Origin: Mangrovicoccus ximenensis
Lineage (GTDB): Bacteria; Pseudomonadota; Alphaproteobacteria; Rhodobacterales; Rhodobacteraceae
Length of the DNA: 64,000 nt
Assembly: GCF_003056725.1 (NCBI RefSeq)
Contig: NZ_QBKZ01000001.1
Location: forward strand, 429,007-493,006
Direction: 5' to 3'
Made by a program: the position numbers and the translations under genes. The notes below the pieces were generated by a model, which saw only the letters and a list, made by a program, of their open reading frames with translations, was not told where the DNA came from and did not search any database. The stretch's first letter is position 1; every line of letters starts with the position of its first letter. Positions 29,724 through 38,808 of this stretch are shown in pieces.

Positions 29724-30323
29724 ATGACCTCACCTCTCGACCGGCTGGCCCGGCGGATCCGCGACCTCGAGCAGGAGCTCGAGGACGAGCTGGGAGAGAA
29801 GCGCAGGATCTTCCGCTACCGGCTGGAACGGCGCCGGGTGGTGTTCGAGGCCGATGTGCTGGCGCGCCACCGCGCCGCGCGGGAGAAGCTGTCGGGCTTC
29901 CTGGCGCGGACGCGCCTCCTCGTGCTGCTGACGGCGCCGTTCATCTATGCGCTGGTCCTGCCGCTCGCGCTGCTCGACCTGTCCGTCATGCTCTACCAGG
30001 CGGTCTGCTTCCCGGTCTACGGCATCGAGAAGGTGCCGCGGCGCGACTACATCATTCTCGACAGGCGCCATCTTCAATATCTCAACGGCCTGCAGAAGCT
30101 GAACTGCGTCTATTGCGGCTATGCCAACGGGGTGATCGGCTGGGTGCGGGAGGTGGCGTCGCGCACCGAGGCCTATTGGTGTCCGATCAAGCATGCCCGC
30201 CGCGTGGCCGAGCCGCATCTGCGCTATCCCGGCTTCGCCGATTTCGGCGACGAGACGGATTTCCAGGAGGGCCTGGCGGCGCGTCGTGCAGCCCTGCGCG
30301 GCGAAGACGGAACAGGCGGCTAG
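29724..30323 (+). CDS. Conserved hypothetical membrane protein with CxxC
   Basis: The 199-residue protein has an N-terminal charged coiled coil (LARRIRDLEQELEDELGEKR), a hydrophobic hairpin (LLVLLTAPFIYALVLPLALL DLSVML region), and a conserved-looking cytoplasmic part with DYIILDRRHLQYLNGLQKLN, then CVYCGYANG and YWCPIKHARRV, whose three cysteines could bind a metal. I know similar proteins only as hypotheticals. ATG 29724 begins the charged helix; no strong ribosome site is seen. It is divergent from copZ with 131 bp between. Confidence 0.6.
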   Translation: MTSPLDRLARRIRDLEQELEDELGEKRRIFRYRLERRRVVFEADVLARHRAAREKLSGFLARTRLLVLLTAPFIYALVLPLALLDLSVMLYQAVCFPVYGIEKVPRRDYIILDRRHLQYLNGLQKLNCVYCGYANGVIGWVREVASRTEAYWCPIKHARRVAEPHLRYPGFADFGDETDFQEGLAARRAALRGEDGTGG

Positions 30324-31031
30324 CCCGCATCGATCCGGCCCGGTCCGCGCGGGTCCCATAAGGTTCGGCGGCGCGCTCCGTTCGGGGCGAGGGTCAGGAC
30401 CGGGCGACGCACCGGGGTGCCTGCCGGAGCTGGACGGGCAGGTGGCGCCCTGCCTCGGAATGCCTGACCGGATGGCCCCGGAACGCGCACGCCGCCGCAC
30501 GCCAGATCGCCGTGCTGATGCCGACGCTCTCGAAAACGGGCACGGAATTCCGATGGCCCGAGGAGGCCGCAGCCTGAAGACACATGGAAAGGCCAGCCGA
30601 GATGTCCCGAAGGGACGGAGGCATGCTCTTGGCGACATCGAGCTCCCGGCTGGCCAGAACTGCGGCAAGGCCGCGCTCCTGCACCAGCCGCACAGCCTCG
30701 ACCTTGAACACCTCGCCGAAAGTTCGTCTCTTCATCTGATGTCTCCAGTGACATGGTCACGATCTTATCTTCGTGCCCGCGAAACCGGCCGAAGGCCAAT
30801 CCTCGAAACCGGCACAGAGAGCTGGCGCTTCAAGAACCGCGCCTGAACTCAAGCAAGCTGGCCCGACACGGCTGCTCCACCTGAAGGCTGCGCCGCATCG
30901 GGCCAGCTCGAGACGCAAAAACTGGGAGACCGCCACGGGGCCTGCGTCGCCAGCCGCCGGCATCTTGCGCTTGCCCGCCGGGCGGGCGGCTGGCGACGCT
31001 CCCGCATCTGTTCCGGCAGGAGGAATGCGGA
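30324..31031. other. Decayed insertion-sequence tract
   Basis: Between the hypothetical gene and the IS110 remnant, only the OrfA remnant at 30394-30735 is recognisable. The interval 30740-31030 shows nothing. Confidence 0.4.
30394..30735 (-). pseudogene. IS3-family transposase OrfA remnant
   Basis: The first about 37 residues (MKRRTFGEVFKVEAVRLVQE followed by RGLAAVLASRELDV) match the helix-turn-helix start of IS3/IS2-group OrfA. The following sequence no longer resembles OrfA, and no OrfB (DDE) sequence or clear terminal inverted repeats are visible. It is inside a 0.85-kb tract of otherwise unrecognised DNA. Confidence 0.6.
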
Positions 31032-31181
31032 ATGAAGCTGTTCATTGGCCTCGACGTCCCATGCGCGAAGACGGCGGCCGGCGTGCCCGGCGAACATGGC
31101 AGGATCGTCAGGGAGGCGGGGGCCGCCAGCGATCCGGAGGCACTGGCGGAATTCTCGGAAGACCAGCCCGGCGAGATCAGA
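31032..31181 (+). pseudogene. IS110-family transposase, N-terminal remnant
   Basis: MKLFIGLDVPCAKTAAGVPG and EHGRIVREAGAASDPEALAE match the start of IS110-type DEDD transposases, whose first catalytic Asp is in GLDV. The match ends at about residue 50, exactly where an antisense Tat signal peptide (DUF1513 fragment) begins, so the break point is at about 31181. A normal IS110 transposase has 300-400 residues. Confidence 0.7.
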
Positions 31182-31308
31182 GCACGTACGCGCCGGTTCC
31201 GACCTTGCCTGCGGCCAGCGCATCCGGCGCCCCCGCTTCGGCCCAGCTCGGGCGCGGCAAGGCCCCGGCGGCGAGAAGTCCGGTCAGGAAGCTGCGGCGC
31301 GACGTCAT
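31181..31308 (-). pseudogene. DUF1513 protein, N-terminal Tat-signal fragment
   Basis: MTSRRSFLTGLLAAGALPRP is a twin-arginine signal peptide, followed by SWAEAGAPDALAAGKVGTGA, then homology stops at the IS110 junction. The stop codon of imelysin is 3 bp upstream, and DUF1513 proteins commonly follow imelysin and DUF1111 genes, so this is the truncated last gene of that operon. Confidence 0.6.
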
Positions 31309-31310
31309 GG

Positions 31311-32318
31311 TCAGTCTCCGTCCTGCGAATTGAAGCCCTGCGCGAGCCCCAGCGGCCCGCCCACATGTTCGCGCACGTCCTCGCGCACGTCGTCGATCCG
31401 CTGCTGCACGGTCTCGACGCGGAACCGGCCCATCGGGTCGGACACCTCGCCGAGCGTCGGGTCGCCGAGCCGGTCGAGCGTGACGAAGGCGCGGTCATAG
31501 GCGCTGCGCACCGACTCGGCATCCTCGGGGAAATCCATCGCCAGAATCAGCGCCAAATCCCGCGTGCCGTCGAGCGACAGCCGCACATGCGGCACCGAGC
31601 GGGCCGAGCGCCAGGCCTCGGCGCGGGTCGGGCGCGGCCGGTCGAACTCGCCCATCGGGCGGCCGAGCCGCGCCTCGGAGGTGAATTGCAGCCCGGTCGT
31701 CACCGCAGTGAAAAGCGCGCCGAGCGCCTCGGTCTCGGTGCGGTAGGGCGCATCGGCATCGGGATGCACGAACTGCTCGGCATAGGACCCGTGCCAGTCA
31801 TCGGCGATCAGCCGCGCGGTCGCGGCGATGTCAGCGGCGATCGCCCGCACCAGCTTGCAGCCGTAATCGCCCGCATCGGCGAAGTCCGGATCGTAGAGCA
31901 GGAATTCCAGCGCGGTGAAGCCATGCGCCGCGATCGACACGTCATGGAAGGCCCCGGGGCTGTCGACCGCCGGATCCCGGTCCGCGATCAGCCCCTGCAG
32001 CGTCTTCGGGATGAAGCCCCGCGCATCAGGCCAGAGCCCGAAGGAAAACGCGCGGTTGTCGACCTCGCTCGGCCCGAAGCGCAGGTGGCTCATCCGGATC
32101 CAGGCATCCCAGGCATCGTTGAAGGCGCGGCGCAGGTGGCCGTCCTGCGGATCGCAGGTCTCCGCGGCCGCCGCGACCAGCGCCTCCGCGCGCCCCGCGA
32201 GCGCGTCGAAGCCCGGCTGGACATGGCCCGCCACCGCGGTTTCGAGGGTCTCCTGCGGCGTGGCCGCCGCCCAGAGCGGACAGGCGGCCAAGCAGGCGGC
32301 GAGGAAGAGGTGTCGCAT
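31311..32318 (-). CDS. Imelysin-family (peptidase M75-like) periplasmic protein
   Basis: The 335-residue protein has a Sec signal peptide (MRHLFLAACLAACPLWAAAT) and imelysin features, including the helical core RRAFNDAWDAWIRMSHLRFG, GAFHDVSIAAHGFTALEFLLYD (the GFTALEFLLY box) and QQRIDDVREDVREHVGGPLG. These proteins belong to iron-regulated periplasmic uptake systems, usually with a di-haem peroxidase-like partner. ATG 32318 overlaps the upstream stop (TGATG), so translation is coupled. The two parts of the helical box quoted are shown as adjacent segments. Confidence 0.88.
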   Translation of the reverse strand: MRHLFLAACLAACPLWAAATPQETLETAVAGHVQPGFDALAGRAEALVAAAAETCDPQDGHLRRAFNDAWDAWIRMSHLRFGPSEVDNRAFSFGLWPDARGFIPKTLQGLIADRDPAVDSPGAFHDVSIAAHGFTALEFLLYDPDFADAGDYGCKLVRAIAADIAATARLIADDWHGSYAEQFVHPDADAPYRTETEALGALFTAVTTGLQFTSEARLGRPMGEFDRPRPTRAEAWRSARSVPHVRLSLDGTRDLALILAMDFPEDAESVRSAYDRAFVTLDRLGDPTLGEVSDPMGRFRVETVQQRIDDVREDVREHVGGPLGLAQGFNSQDGD

Positions 32319-33814
32319 CAAAGGCTCTCCAGGAACGCGATCAGCGCGTCTCGGTCGGGTTTGGGCATGGCGATCACGGCCGCGCTGTGCGGCGCCGCCT
32401 CGCCGCCATGCCAGAGAATGGCTTCGAGCAGGCTACGCGCGCGCCCGTCGTGAAGGAAGCCGGCCTGCGGATTGACCTGCTGCGCCAGGCCGATCCCCCA
32501 GAGCGGCGGGGTCTTCCACTCGCGCCCCGTCGCGCGGCCCTCGGGCCGGTGATCCGCCAGACCCTCGCCCATGTCATGCAGCAAGAGGTCGCTATAGGGC
32601 CAGATCAGCTGGAAGCTCTGCTCGGGCTGGTCCTCCAGCCGGGCGGTGACGAATTTCGGCACATGGCAGGAGATGCAGCCGGTGTCGTGGAAGACCTGCT
32701 TGCCGCGCAGGGTTTCGGGATCGCCGGGATCGCGCCGGGCGGGCACGCCGAGATTGCGCACGTAGAACGTCAAGAGGCCGAGCCCGCCCGCATCGATCTC
32801 GAAGCCGCCCTGCCCCGGATCGCCGCCATCGGGGGCCGCGCGGCAGGCCGACTGGGCCGCGGTGCAGTCGCCCCAATGATCCGGCGAGAGCGGCGAGGAG
32901 ATGCCGATGTCGTTCGACAGCGCTTCGGCCGTCTGCTGGCGCACCGTCGGCGAGCCGGCCTTCCAGCCGAACCGGCCGAGCATCGGGCGGCCGGTCTCCG
33001 CCGAGGGCACGATCGCCGCCCGCCCGGAAATGCCGTCGCCATCGCTGTCATCGGGATCGGCATGGGCGAGGATATCGGCTTCGGGAATCGCCTCGAGCAG
33101 CCCCAGCCCGATCATCGGCGGCGCGACCCGCGGGCTCAGCATGGCGTCGGGATGCAGCGGGCCGTAGCCCAGCTCCGCCGCCGCATAGGACGGGCGGCGC
33201 AGGCTGGCCGTCTCTCCGCCGGACAGCGCGACCGGCACCTCTTCATAGGTGACCTGCATCCGGTACTCGGCCGCCATGCCGCGATTGCCCTGATCCTGAA
33301 GCTGGAAGCCGTAGACCGGGTCCGGCGCGGTGGCGATCCAGCCTTCGATATCGTTCGCGGCCTCGCCTGCCGGGATCGAAACCCGCAGGAACATCGACAC
33401 GCCATGGGCGCCCGGTTCCGCCGGCGGATGGCCGCGCCCGTCCTCGACATGGCATTGCAGGCAGGAGCGCGCGTTGAAAAGCGGCCCCAGCCCGTCCGAG
33501 GCCTTGGTCGAGGAGGGCGACGCCACCCAGAGCTTCTCGAACAGCGCCTTGCCGGTCATGAAATCCAGCTCGCGCAGCGCGTCCATCCCGGCGGAGGGCT
33601 TGGCTAACGCCTTCTGCGTCGCCAGCGCTGGCACGGTGGATGCTCCGGCAGGATTGCCCTCATAGGGTTCTGCCCGGTCGAAGCTGGCCGCGGGCGCCGT
33701 CACCTCTGCCACCCGCGCCGCCTCGGCATCGCTGCGGGGCAGCATGGCCAGAGGATCCGCCAGGGCGGGCGCTGCGACCAGAAGCGGCAATACCAGAATC
33801 TTTCTGTCGGACAT
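32318..33814 (-). CDS. Di-haem cytochrome c peroxidase-like thiol oxidoreductase (DUF1111)
   Basis: The 498-residue protein has a signal peptide (ILVLPLLVAAPALA) and two haem-attachment motifs, CLQCH near residue 120 and CISCH near residue 385, plus GDGISGRAAIVPS and WKTPPLWGIGLAQQVNPQ, FLHDGRARSLLEAILWHGGE, typical of the DUF1111 family of MauG/CcpA-like periplasmic proteins. It is the first gene of an operon with imelysin and a truncated DUF1513 gene, an arrangement associated with iron acquisition. ATG 33814 follows a short AT-rich leader; a Fur/Irr site was not identified with confidence. Confidence 0.9.
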   Translation of the reverse strand: MSDRKILVLPLLVAAPALADPLAMLPRSDAEAARVAEVTAPAASFDRAEPYEGNPAGASTVPALATQKALAKPSAGMDALRELDFMTGKALFEKLWVASPSSTKASDGLGPLFNARSCLQCHVEDGRGHPPAEPGAHGVSMFLRVSIPAGEAANDIEGWIATAPDPVYGFQLQDQGNRGMAAEYRMQVTYEEVPVALSGGETASLRRPSYAAAELGYGPLHPDAMLSPRVAPPMIGLGLLEAIPEADILAHADPDDSDGDGISGRAAIVPSAETGRPMLGRFGWKAGSPTVRQQTAEALSNDIGISSPLSPDHWGDCTAAQSACRAAPDGGDPGQGGFEIDAGGLGLLTFYVRNLGVPARRDPGDPETLRGKQVFHDTGCISCHVPKFVTARLEDQPEQSFQLIWPYSDLLLHDMGEGLADHRPEGRATGREWKTPPLWGIGLAQQVNPQAGFLHDGRARSLLEAILWHGGEAAPHSAAVIAMPKPDRDALIAFLESL

Positions 33815-33881
33815 CTTCTCAACCCGGCTTTTTCCTGATAAATACAGTCGGAATTAGCCGGATGCCACCGAAATGGCACAG

Positions 33882-34214
33882 TCAAAGCAAGGATGGAACG
33901 GCCCGATGCCCCAGACCGCCCGTGTTTTCAGCGATCTTCCCGAAGCCGCTGCGGCCCTGCCCGCGCGCGCCGAGGAGCGGCTGGACCTCTTGCGCCGCGA
34001 GGCGGCCCGCGCCCGGGTCGCCCGGCCCCGCGCCGCCGCCCGGCCCTCCGGCACGCTTGCCGCCGGGTCCCGGCCCCTTGCCCGGACCGCCGGGTCCCCG
34101 TTTCGCAGGGCCGGGCTTTCCGGAAATCACCTCAGGCGTGATCGCGGAGTCGTCTTGCTTGCCCTGCCGGGCCTCGGTCTGGTTGCCGCTCTTGGCGGCT
34201 CGGGGGCTGTTCAC
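33882..34214 (-). pseudogene. Possible KpsE-like capsule export protein, N-terminal fragment
   Basis: After kpsM, a frame from GTG 34214 reads VNSPRAAKSGNQTEARQGKQ and a Gly/Pro/Lys-rich segment resembling the disordered cytoplasmic N-terminus of KpsE/WzA-type capsule export proteins, which normally follow kpsM. No transmembrane helix follows and the frame loses identity by about 33990. An alternative reading on the plus strand (MPQTARVFSDLPEAAAALPA from 33906) is equally possible. The identity is weak. Confidence 0.25.
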
Positions 34215-34334
34215 TTTGGTCCACGCTCTTGGTTCACGGTTCGAATTAGGCCCCGCCCGGACGAGCCTGCGCAACCTGTCATGACCGCGCATGCCATCCG
34301 GAGGAACCGTTCCGCGGCCGGAGCCGCCGGGCCG

Positions 34335-35117
34335 CTACAGCTCGTGGAGGATAACACGGTAGTAGCGCTTGAGGAAAAAGAGTCCCGCCATGGCGGGGAT
34401 AGCTGCAAAAAGGAAAACATACATGACCGAAACATAGGATGCATCGTACTGGTAGTAGACGCCGGACCGCATCAGGCCGACAATCTGGAGGATCGGGTTG
34501 AACCACAGCCAGTCCTGCAGGAAGTCCGGCATCGACTGGTAGGTGAAGAACACCCCCGAACAGATCATCAGCGGCCGCGTGATGATGCTCCAGAGCTGCT
34601 TCCACAGCGGGAAGAACGCGAACAGGAAGCAGTTGAGCAGCCCGACCCCGGTCGCGAGCATGATGACAAGCGCCAGCGCCAGGGCGATTCTCGGGATGTC
34701 GAGGATCATCTCCGGCTGGTAGACGATCATGATCCCGCCCAGCACGATATAGAACACCAGCACCTGCATCAGCGCGTTCAGCAAGAGCCGCGCCAGGATC
34801 GCGTCGATGAAGGTCACCGCCGGATAGGCCAGCAGCGATTTCGAGAAGGTGATCGTGCCCGAGATCTTCGCCTGCAGGTTGCTGTACATCATGAAGGGCA
34901 GGATGCCGGTCGCGTAGAACAGCATGAAGTTGTCGCCCACCGGCGGCACCCGCATCAGCAGCGAGAAGCCGAAGGACAGCACCACGATCCCCAGGGTCGG
35001 CTCCAGCACGGCCCAGATGTAGCCGCCCGGCGACTTGCCGTAGGTGGTGGCCATCTCGCGCAGGACCAGCGCGCCGACGACGCGCGGCATGCGGGCAAAG
35101 GCGTTCATCAGGTTCAC
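34335..35117 (-). CDS. kpsM: Capsular polysaccharide ABC transporter permease
   Basis: The 260-residue ABC-2 permease has six membrane spans and KpsM/Wzm-type features: REMATTYGKSPGGYIWAVLE, PTLGIVVLSFGFSLLMRVPP, the conserved FSKSLLAYPAVTFIDAILAR, and WFNPILQIVGLMRSGVYYQY. With an ATPase (KpsT) it exports capsular polysaccharide across the inner membrane; kpsT is not in the window. The start is GTG 35117 (MNLMNAF) or ATG 35108. It is downstream of two glycosyltransferase genes on the same strand. Confidence 0.92.
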   Translation of the reverse strand: MNLMNAFARMPRVVGALVLREMATTYGKSPGGYIWAVLEPTLGIVVLSFGFSLLMRVPPVGDNFMLFYATGILPFMMYSNLQAKISGTITFSKSLLAYPAVTFIDAILARLLLNALMQVLVFYIVLGGIMIVYQPEMILDIPRIALALALVIMLATGVGLLNCFLFAFFPLWKQLWSIITRPLMICSGVFFTYQSMPDFLQDWLWFNPILQIVGLMRSGVYYQYDASYVSVMYVFLFAAIPAMAGLFFLKRYYRVILHEL

Positions 35118-35160
35118 GGCGTTTCCTCTCCGTCCTCTGTATGGCGCAGGCAGGGCATCG

Positions 35161-36369
35161 TCACAGCGTCTCCAGGAGCGCCATCAGCTCCTCCGCCTGG
35201 TCCGCGAAGCTGCGGCAGGGCACCGGTTCGGGATGGGCGCCGGGATTCTGCAGCTCCTGCCCGAGCAGCCGGGACAGCTCTTCGGGGCTGGCGCCGATCG
35301 GCAGCCGCCGGGACTTCGCGCGGTGCTCGGTCGCGCCGCCGCCCTCGGTCTGGATCACCCGCACGCCGCGGCTGATCGCTTCGCGCACCACGAGGCCGAA
35401 GGTCTCGCGCCATTGCGACAGGAACAGGAGAACGTCGATCGAGGCATAGAACTGGTCGAGACCGGCGGCCTGCTCGAAACGCGGATGGATCACCCAGCGG
35501 CCGCTCATCCCCTGGAACATGCTCGGCCGCCACCAGCTTCCGTCGAGCGATCCGTCGACCACGAGGCCGCGGAAATCGGTGCGGTCGAGCCGCTTGAAGG
35601 CCTCGCGCACCAGGGGCCAGCCCTTCACCGCCGAAGGGCCGCCGACGAAGCCGAAGGTCAGCTCGGGCGAGGCGGCACGGCGCTGCGCCTGGTCGTCGAA
35701 GAAGCCCGGGCCGGGGCGGTTGATGCCGTTCTCGAGAATCACGCTGCGCCGCGCGGGCAAGCCCGAGCGCATCGACAGCCCATGGGCGAAGGCGCTTGGA
35801 AAGGTCACCAGATCCGCCTGGCGGACGGCCGCGAAGAGCTTGCCGTTGCGCTCGCTCAGCTGCGCGCGGTTCGAGACGCAGCCGACGCACTGGCCCAGCC
35901 GCACCGGGTCCTGGCCGCAATAGCGCCCGTCGGGCTGGACCATGAACTGCCGCTGGCAGAGCCACCAGAAGTCATGCACCGACAGCACGACCGGCAGGCC
36001 GAGCCCGCGCAGCCCCGGGATCAGCCCCGCGCCCAGCCCCTGCAGGCAGTGCAGATGCGCGACCTCGGCACCGGTCTGCGCGGCGATCTGCACCACGCGG
36101 GCAGTCATCTGGTCGTCCCAGTAGCTCAGCGTCGGCGCCGGCCCCGGCGGCATGTTGATCCGGAAGGTGTCGATGCCGTCGCGGTGGCTGCGCACGACGG
36201 CATAGGCCGGCAGTTCCTCGGCCTGCATCGTCGCAACCGCCGTGACCTGGATGCCCGCGGCCAGAAGATGGCGCGCCACCTCCTTGGCGACGATCGTCGC
36301 GCCCCCGTAATTGTCGGGGTCGAAATGCACGTTGACCACGAGGACGTGGCGGAAACGGGCGGAGGTCAC
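35161..36369 (-). CDS. Family 4-type glycosyltransferase
   Basis: The 402-residue GT-B protein begins HVLVVNVHFDPDNYGGATIV, where the GG loop follows the first strand, shows HLHCLQGLGAGLIPGL, a central VHDFWWLCQRQF with a cysteine-rich insert (CGQDPVRLGQCVGC), the domain-2 start LTFGFVGGPSAVKGWPLVRE and the E-x7-E motif RETFGLVVREAI. It probably adds a sugar to capsular or exopolysaccharide. GTG 36369 overlaps the stop of the upstream gene (GTGA), indicating coupling. kpsM follows after 43 bp. Confidence 0.88.
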   Translation of the reverse strand: MTSARFRHVLVVNVHFDPDNYGGATIVAKEVARHLLAAGIQVTAVATMQAEELPAYAVVRSHRDGIDTFRINMPPGPAPTLSYWDDQMTARVVQIAAQTGAEVAHLHCLQGLGAGLIPGLRGLGLPVVLSVHDFWWLCQRQFMVQPDGRYCGQDPVRLGQCVGCVSNRAQLSERNGKLFAAVRQADLVTFPSAFAHGLSMRSGLPARRSVILENGINRPGPGFFDDQAQRRAASPELTFGFVGGPSAVKGWPLVREAFKRLDRTDFRGLVVDGSLDGSWWRPSMFQGMSGRWVIHPRFEQAAGLDQFYASIDVLLFLSQWRETFGLVVREAISRGVRVIQTEGGGATEHRAKSRRLPIGASPEELSRLLGQELQNPGAHPEPVPCRSFADQAEELMALLETL

Positions 36370-37059
36370 GACGCGAGCCACTCCCTGAGCCCGGCATCGG
36401 TGACGCGCGCCGCGGCCGGGTCGCTCCATTCCCGGAGCAGTTCCGCCTTGGCCGCGCGGCCGAGTTCGCGGCCGCGGTCCTCCCGCTCGGCCAGCGCGCC
36501 GAGAGGGCCCGGCAACCCAGCCGGCATTGAGATAGAGGTCGCGCCGCGGATCGCCGCGCGGGAAGCGGAGGTCGAGCGTCGGACCGCGGCCAGTGCCCGA
36601 CAGCGCGAAGACCGCATCCCAGATCGCCCCCCGGTCCGGCCCGTAGGGCGGCGGCTTCGGCCAGGTGTCGCGCACCCGGTCCGAGGCCGAGGGCCAGCTG
36701 CAATCAATCTCCGGCAGCGGCCCGAGCACAAGCATGTCGCTGTCGAGGAAGAGGAACGGCCGCCCTGCGGGCAGGGCCGCCAGCGCCTCGATCTTGTTGC
36801 CCGGCGGATAGGCGGCGCCGAAATGGCGGCTCCCGAAGGGCAGGAGCGTGGCGCCGAGCGACAGGCATGCATCGCGCAGCCCGTCCTCCATCCGCGGATC
36901 TCCGGGCCAGAGCGGCCCCGGCTGCGGTTCTGCCAGCCAGACGGTTCCTGCGAAGCCCGGATCGCGCGCGCGCAGCGAGGCAAGGCACAAGAGCGCCTCG
37001 CAGCCGACCCGGCCCTTCTGGCCGACCAGCACCAGATCCGGCGCGCTGCGCCCCGCCAT
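36366..37059 (-). pseudogene. Nucleotide-sugar-type transferase with a one-base frameshift
   Basis: ATG 37059, after GGAGGAGACA, starts MAGRSAPDLVLVGQKGRVGC; PFLFLDSDMLVLGPLPE holds a DxD motif typical of GT-A glycosyltransferases. The frame is lost at a GGGCCC stretch near 36510: VAGP continues as RRAGRAGG, whereas deleting one C gives LGALAEREDRGRELG and a family-like end, REWLAS, stopping at 36366 with GTGA overlap to the next gene. That overlap supports the repaired frame. The full product would be about 230 residues. Confidence 0.65.
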
Positions 37060-37225
37060 TGTCTCCTCCCGTCTGCGGCTGTCCAAGCCTTACGCGCGAG
37101 CGGGTTAACAACGGCTGTCGCTGCGTCGGACCGTCGTCATCCTGTTGACCCTCCGCCCGCTCCGCGCCTAGCCTGAACCGGGAGGCGCGTTCCGGCGGGG
37201 GCCGGGCGGATCAGGGAGAGAGAGC

Positions 37226-38395
37226 ATGAAAACGGGACTTGCGGCCGGGCTGGTCGCCGGGCTCTCGGCAGGCGCGGCCATCGCCGACATCACCATCGCG
37301 CATGTCTACGGCAAGACCGGCCCGCTCGAAGCCTATGCGAAACAGTCGCATGACGAGCTGATGCTGGGACTGGAATACGCCACGGGCGGCACGATGGAGG
37401 TGAATGGCGAGAAGATCGCGGTGATCGAGAAGGACACCCAGCTGAAGCCCGAGCTCGGCCGCGCGCTGCTGGAAGAGGCCTATGGCGATGACGGGGCGGT
37501 TCTGGCCGTGGGGCCGGTCAGCTCGGGCGTGGCGCTGGCCATGCTGCCGGTGGCGCAGGATTACGAAAGGATCCTGATCGTCGAACCTGCGGTGGCGGAT
37601 TCGATCACCGGCGCGAACTGGAACCGCTACATCTTCCGCACCGGGCGGAATTCCTCGCAAGATGCCATCGCCAATGCGGTCGCGATCGGCGGCGATGGCG
37701 TCAAGGTGGCCACGCTGGCGCAGGACTATGCCTTCGGCCGCGACGGCATCGCCGCCTTCCGAGAAGCGCTGGAAGCCACCGGGGCCGAGATCGTCCACGA
37801 GGAATACGTGCCGACCGGCACGACCGATTTCACCGCCGCGGCCGAGCGGATCTTCACCGCGATGGACGGGCAGGAGGGGGCGAAGAAGCTGTTCCTGCTC
37901 TGGGCGGGCGGCGGCAATCCGATGGGCAAGATCAACGCGATGGAGCCCGGCCGCTTCGGCATCGATATCGCCACGGGCGGCAACATCCTGGCCGCGCTGA
38001 CCGCCTACAAGGAGCTGCCCGGCATGGAGGGCGCGACCTACTACTATTACGGCATCCCGCGGAACCCGGTGAATGACTGGCTGGTGGAGACGCATCGGCA
38101 GCGCTTCGGCACGCCGCCGGATTTCTTCACCGCCGGCGGCATGGCGGCCGGGATCGCCGTGGTCGAGGCCGTCAGGGCGGCCGGTTCGACGGAGACCGAG
38201 GATCTGATCGCGGCGATGGAGGGCATGAGCTGGGAGACCCCCAAGGGCACCATGACCTTCCGCGCAGAGGACCACCAGGCGCTGCAGAGCATGTACCATT
38301 TCCGCATCAAGGCCGATCCGGAGGTCGACTGGGGCATCCCGGAACTGGTACGGGAGCTTGGGACGGACGCGCTGCCCGTGCCGGTCCGCAACTGA
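37226..38395 (+). CDS. ABC transporter substrate-binding protein (branched-chain amino-acid type)
   Basis: A 389-residue protein with signal peptide MKTGLAAGLVAGLSAGAAIA, then ITIAHVYGKTGPLEAYAKQS, AVGPVSSGVALAMLP, VATLAQDYAFGRDGIAAFRE and TYYYYGIPRNPVNDWLVETH, the type I periplasmic binding fold of LivK/HisJ-like LIV transporters. ATG 37226 follows GGGAGAGAGA. The next gene, 46 bp later, starts a LivG-type ATPase that is broken off, so the transporter operon is incomplete here. Ligand unknown. Confidence 0.92.
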   Translation: MKTGLAAGLVAGLSAGAAIADITIAHVYGKTGPLEAYAKQSHDELMLGLEYATGGTMEVNGEKIAVIEKDTQLKPELGRALLEEAYGDDGAVLAVGPVSSGVALAMLPVAQDYERILIVEPAVADSITGANWNRYIFRTGRNSSQDAIANAVAIGGDGVKVATLAQDYAFGRDGIAAFREALEATGAEIVHEEYVPTGTTDFTAAAERIFTAMDGQEGAKKLFLLWAGGGNPMGKINAMEPGRFGIDIATGGNILAALTAYKELPGMEGATYYYYGIPRNPVNDWLVETHRQRFGTPPDFFTAGGMAAGIAVVEAVRAAGSTETEDLIAAMEGMSWETPKGTMTFRAEDHQALQSMYHFRIKADPEVDWGIPELVRELGTDALPVPVRN

Positions 38396-38441
38396 TTGCC
38401 ACGAGGGCGCGCGGGCCGCGCCCCTTCAGCCCGGAGCGAGC

Positions 38442-38676
38442 GTGCGCCGAGACGAGACAGAGACCGCCCTTCTGGAAACCCGCGGGCTTTCCGTGCGCTT
38501 CGGCGGCCATGTTGCCGTCGACGGCGTCAGCTGCCGCTTCCGCGAAGGCGAGCTGACCGCCATCGTCGGGCCGAACGGCGCGGGGAAGACCACCTATTTC
38601 AACCTGGTCTCGGGCCAGCTCCGCGCCAGCGCCGGCCGGGTGCTGCTCGGGGGGCGCGACGTCACGCGGCTGAGCG
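38442..38676 (+). pseudogene. LIV-type ABC transporter ATPase (LivG-like), N-terminal fragment
   Basis: From GTG 38442 the frame reads LLETRGLSVRFGGHVAVDGV, the Walker A GPNGAGKTTYFNLVSG, and GRVLLGGRDVTRLSA, diagnostic of LivG-type ATPases, then at about 38676 turns into antisense of a GntR gene. Signature motif and Walker B are missing. It belongs to the transporter whose binding protein is at 37226. Confidence 0.85.
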
Positions 38677-38808
38677 CATGCCGAGCGCCTCGCCGAGCGG
38701 GGCCTCCTGCAGGCGCGCGCCCGCGGCCAGGCTGCCGTCGAGGATCATGCCGATGATGCGGCGGTGCGCTTCGGCGGCAAGCCCGCCGGAGGCGTTCAGC
38801 TCTGCCAT
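38677..38808 (-). pseudogene. GntR-family regulator, N-terminal fragment
   Basis: ATG 38808 overlaps the 3' end of pxpC and begins MAELNASGGLAAEAHRRIIG, then MILDGSLAAGARLQEAPLGE followed by ALGM. This is the first half of a FadR/GntR winged helix; the continuation 'SRTPVREAL' is cut off at the junction with the LivG fragment. A GntR regulator following 5-oxoprolinase genes would fit local control. Confidence 0.7.

Noticed and set aside
33906..34020. Plus-strand frame MPQTARVFSDLPEAAAALPA as a gene
   Set aside because: Codon usage is reasonable but it loses coherence after about 40 residues and has no family or clear ribosome site; not separable from the antisense KpsE-like reading.
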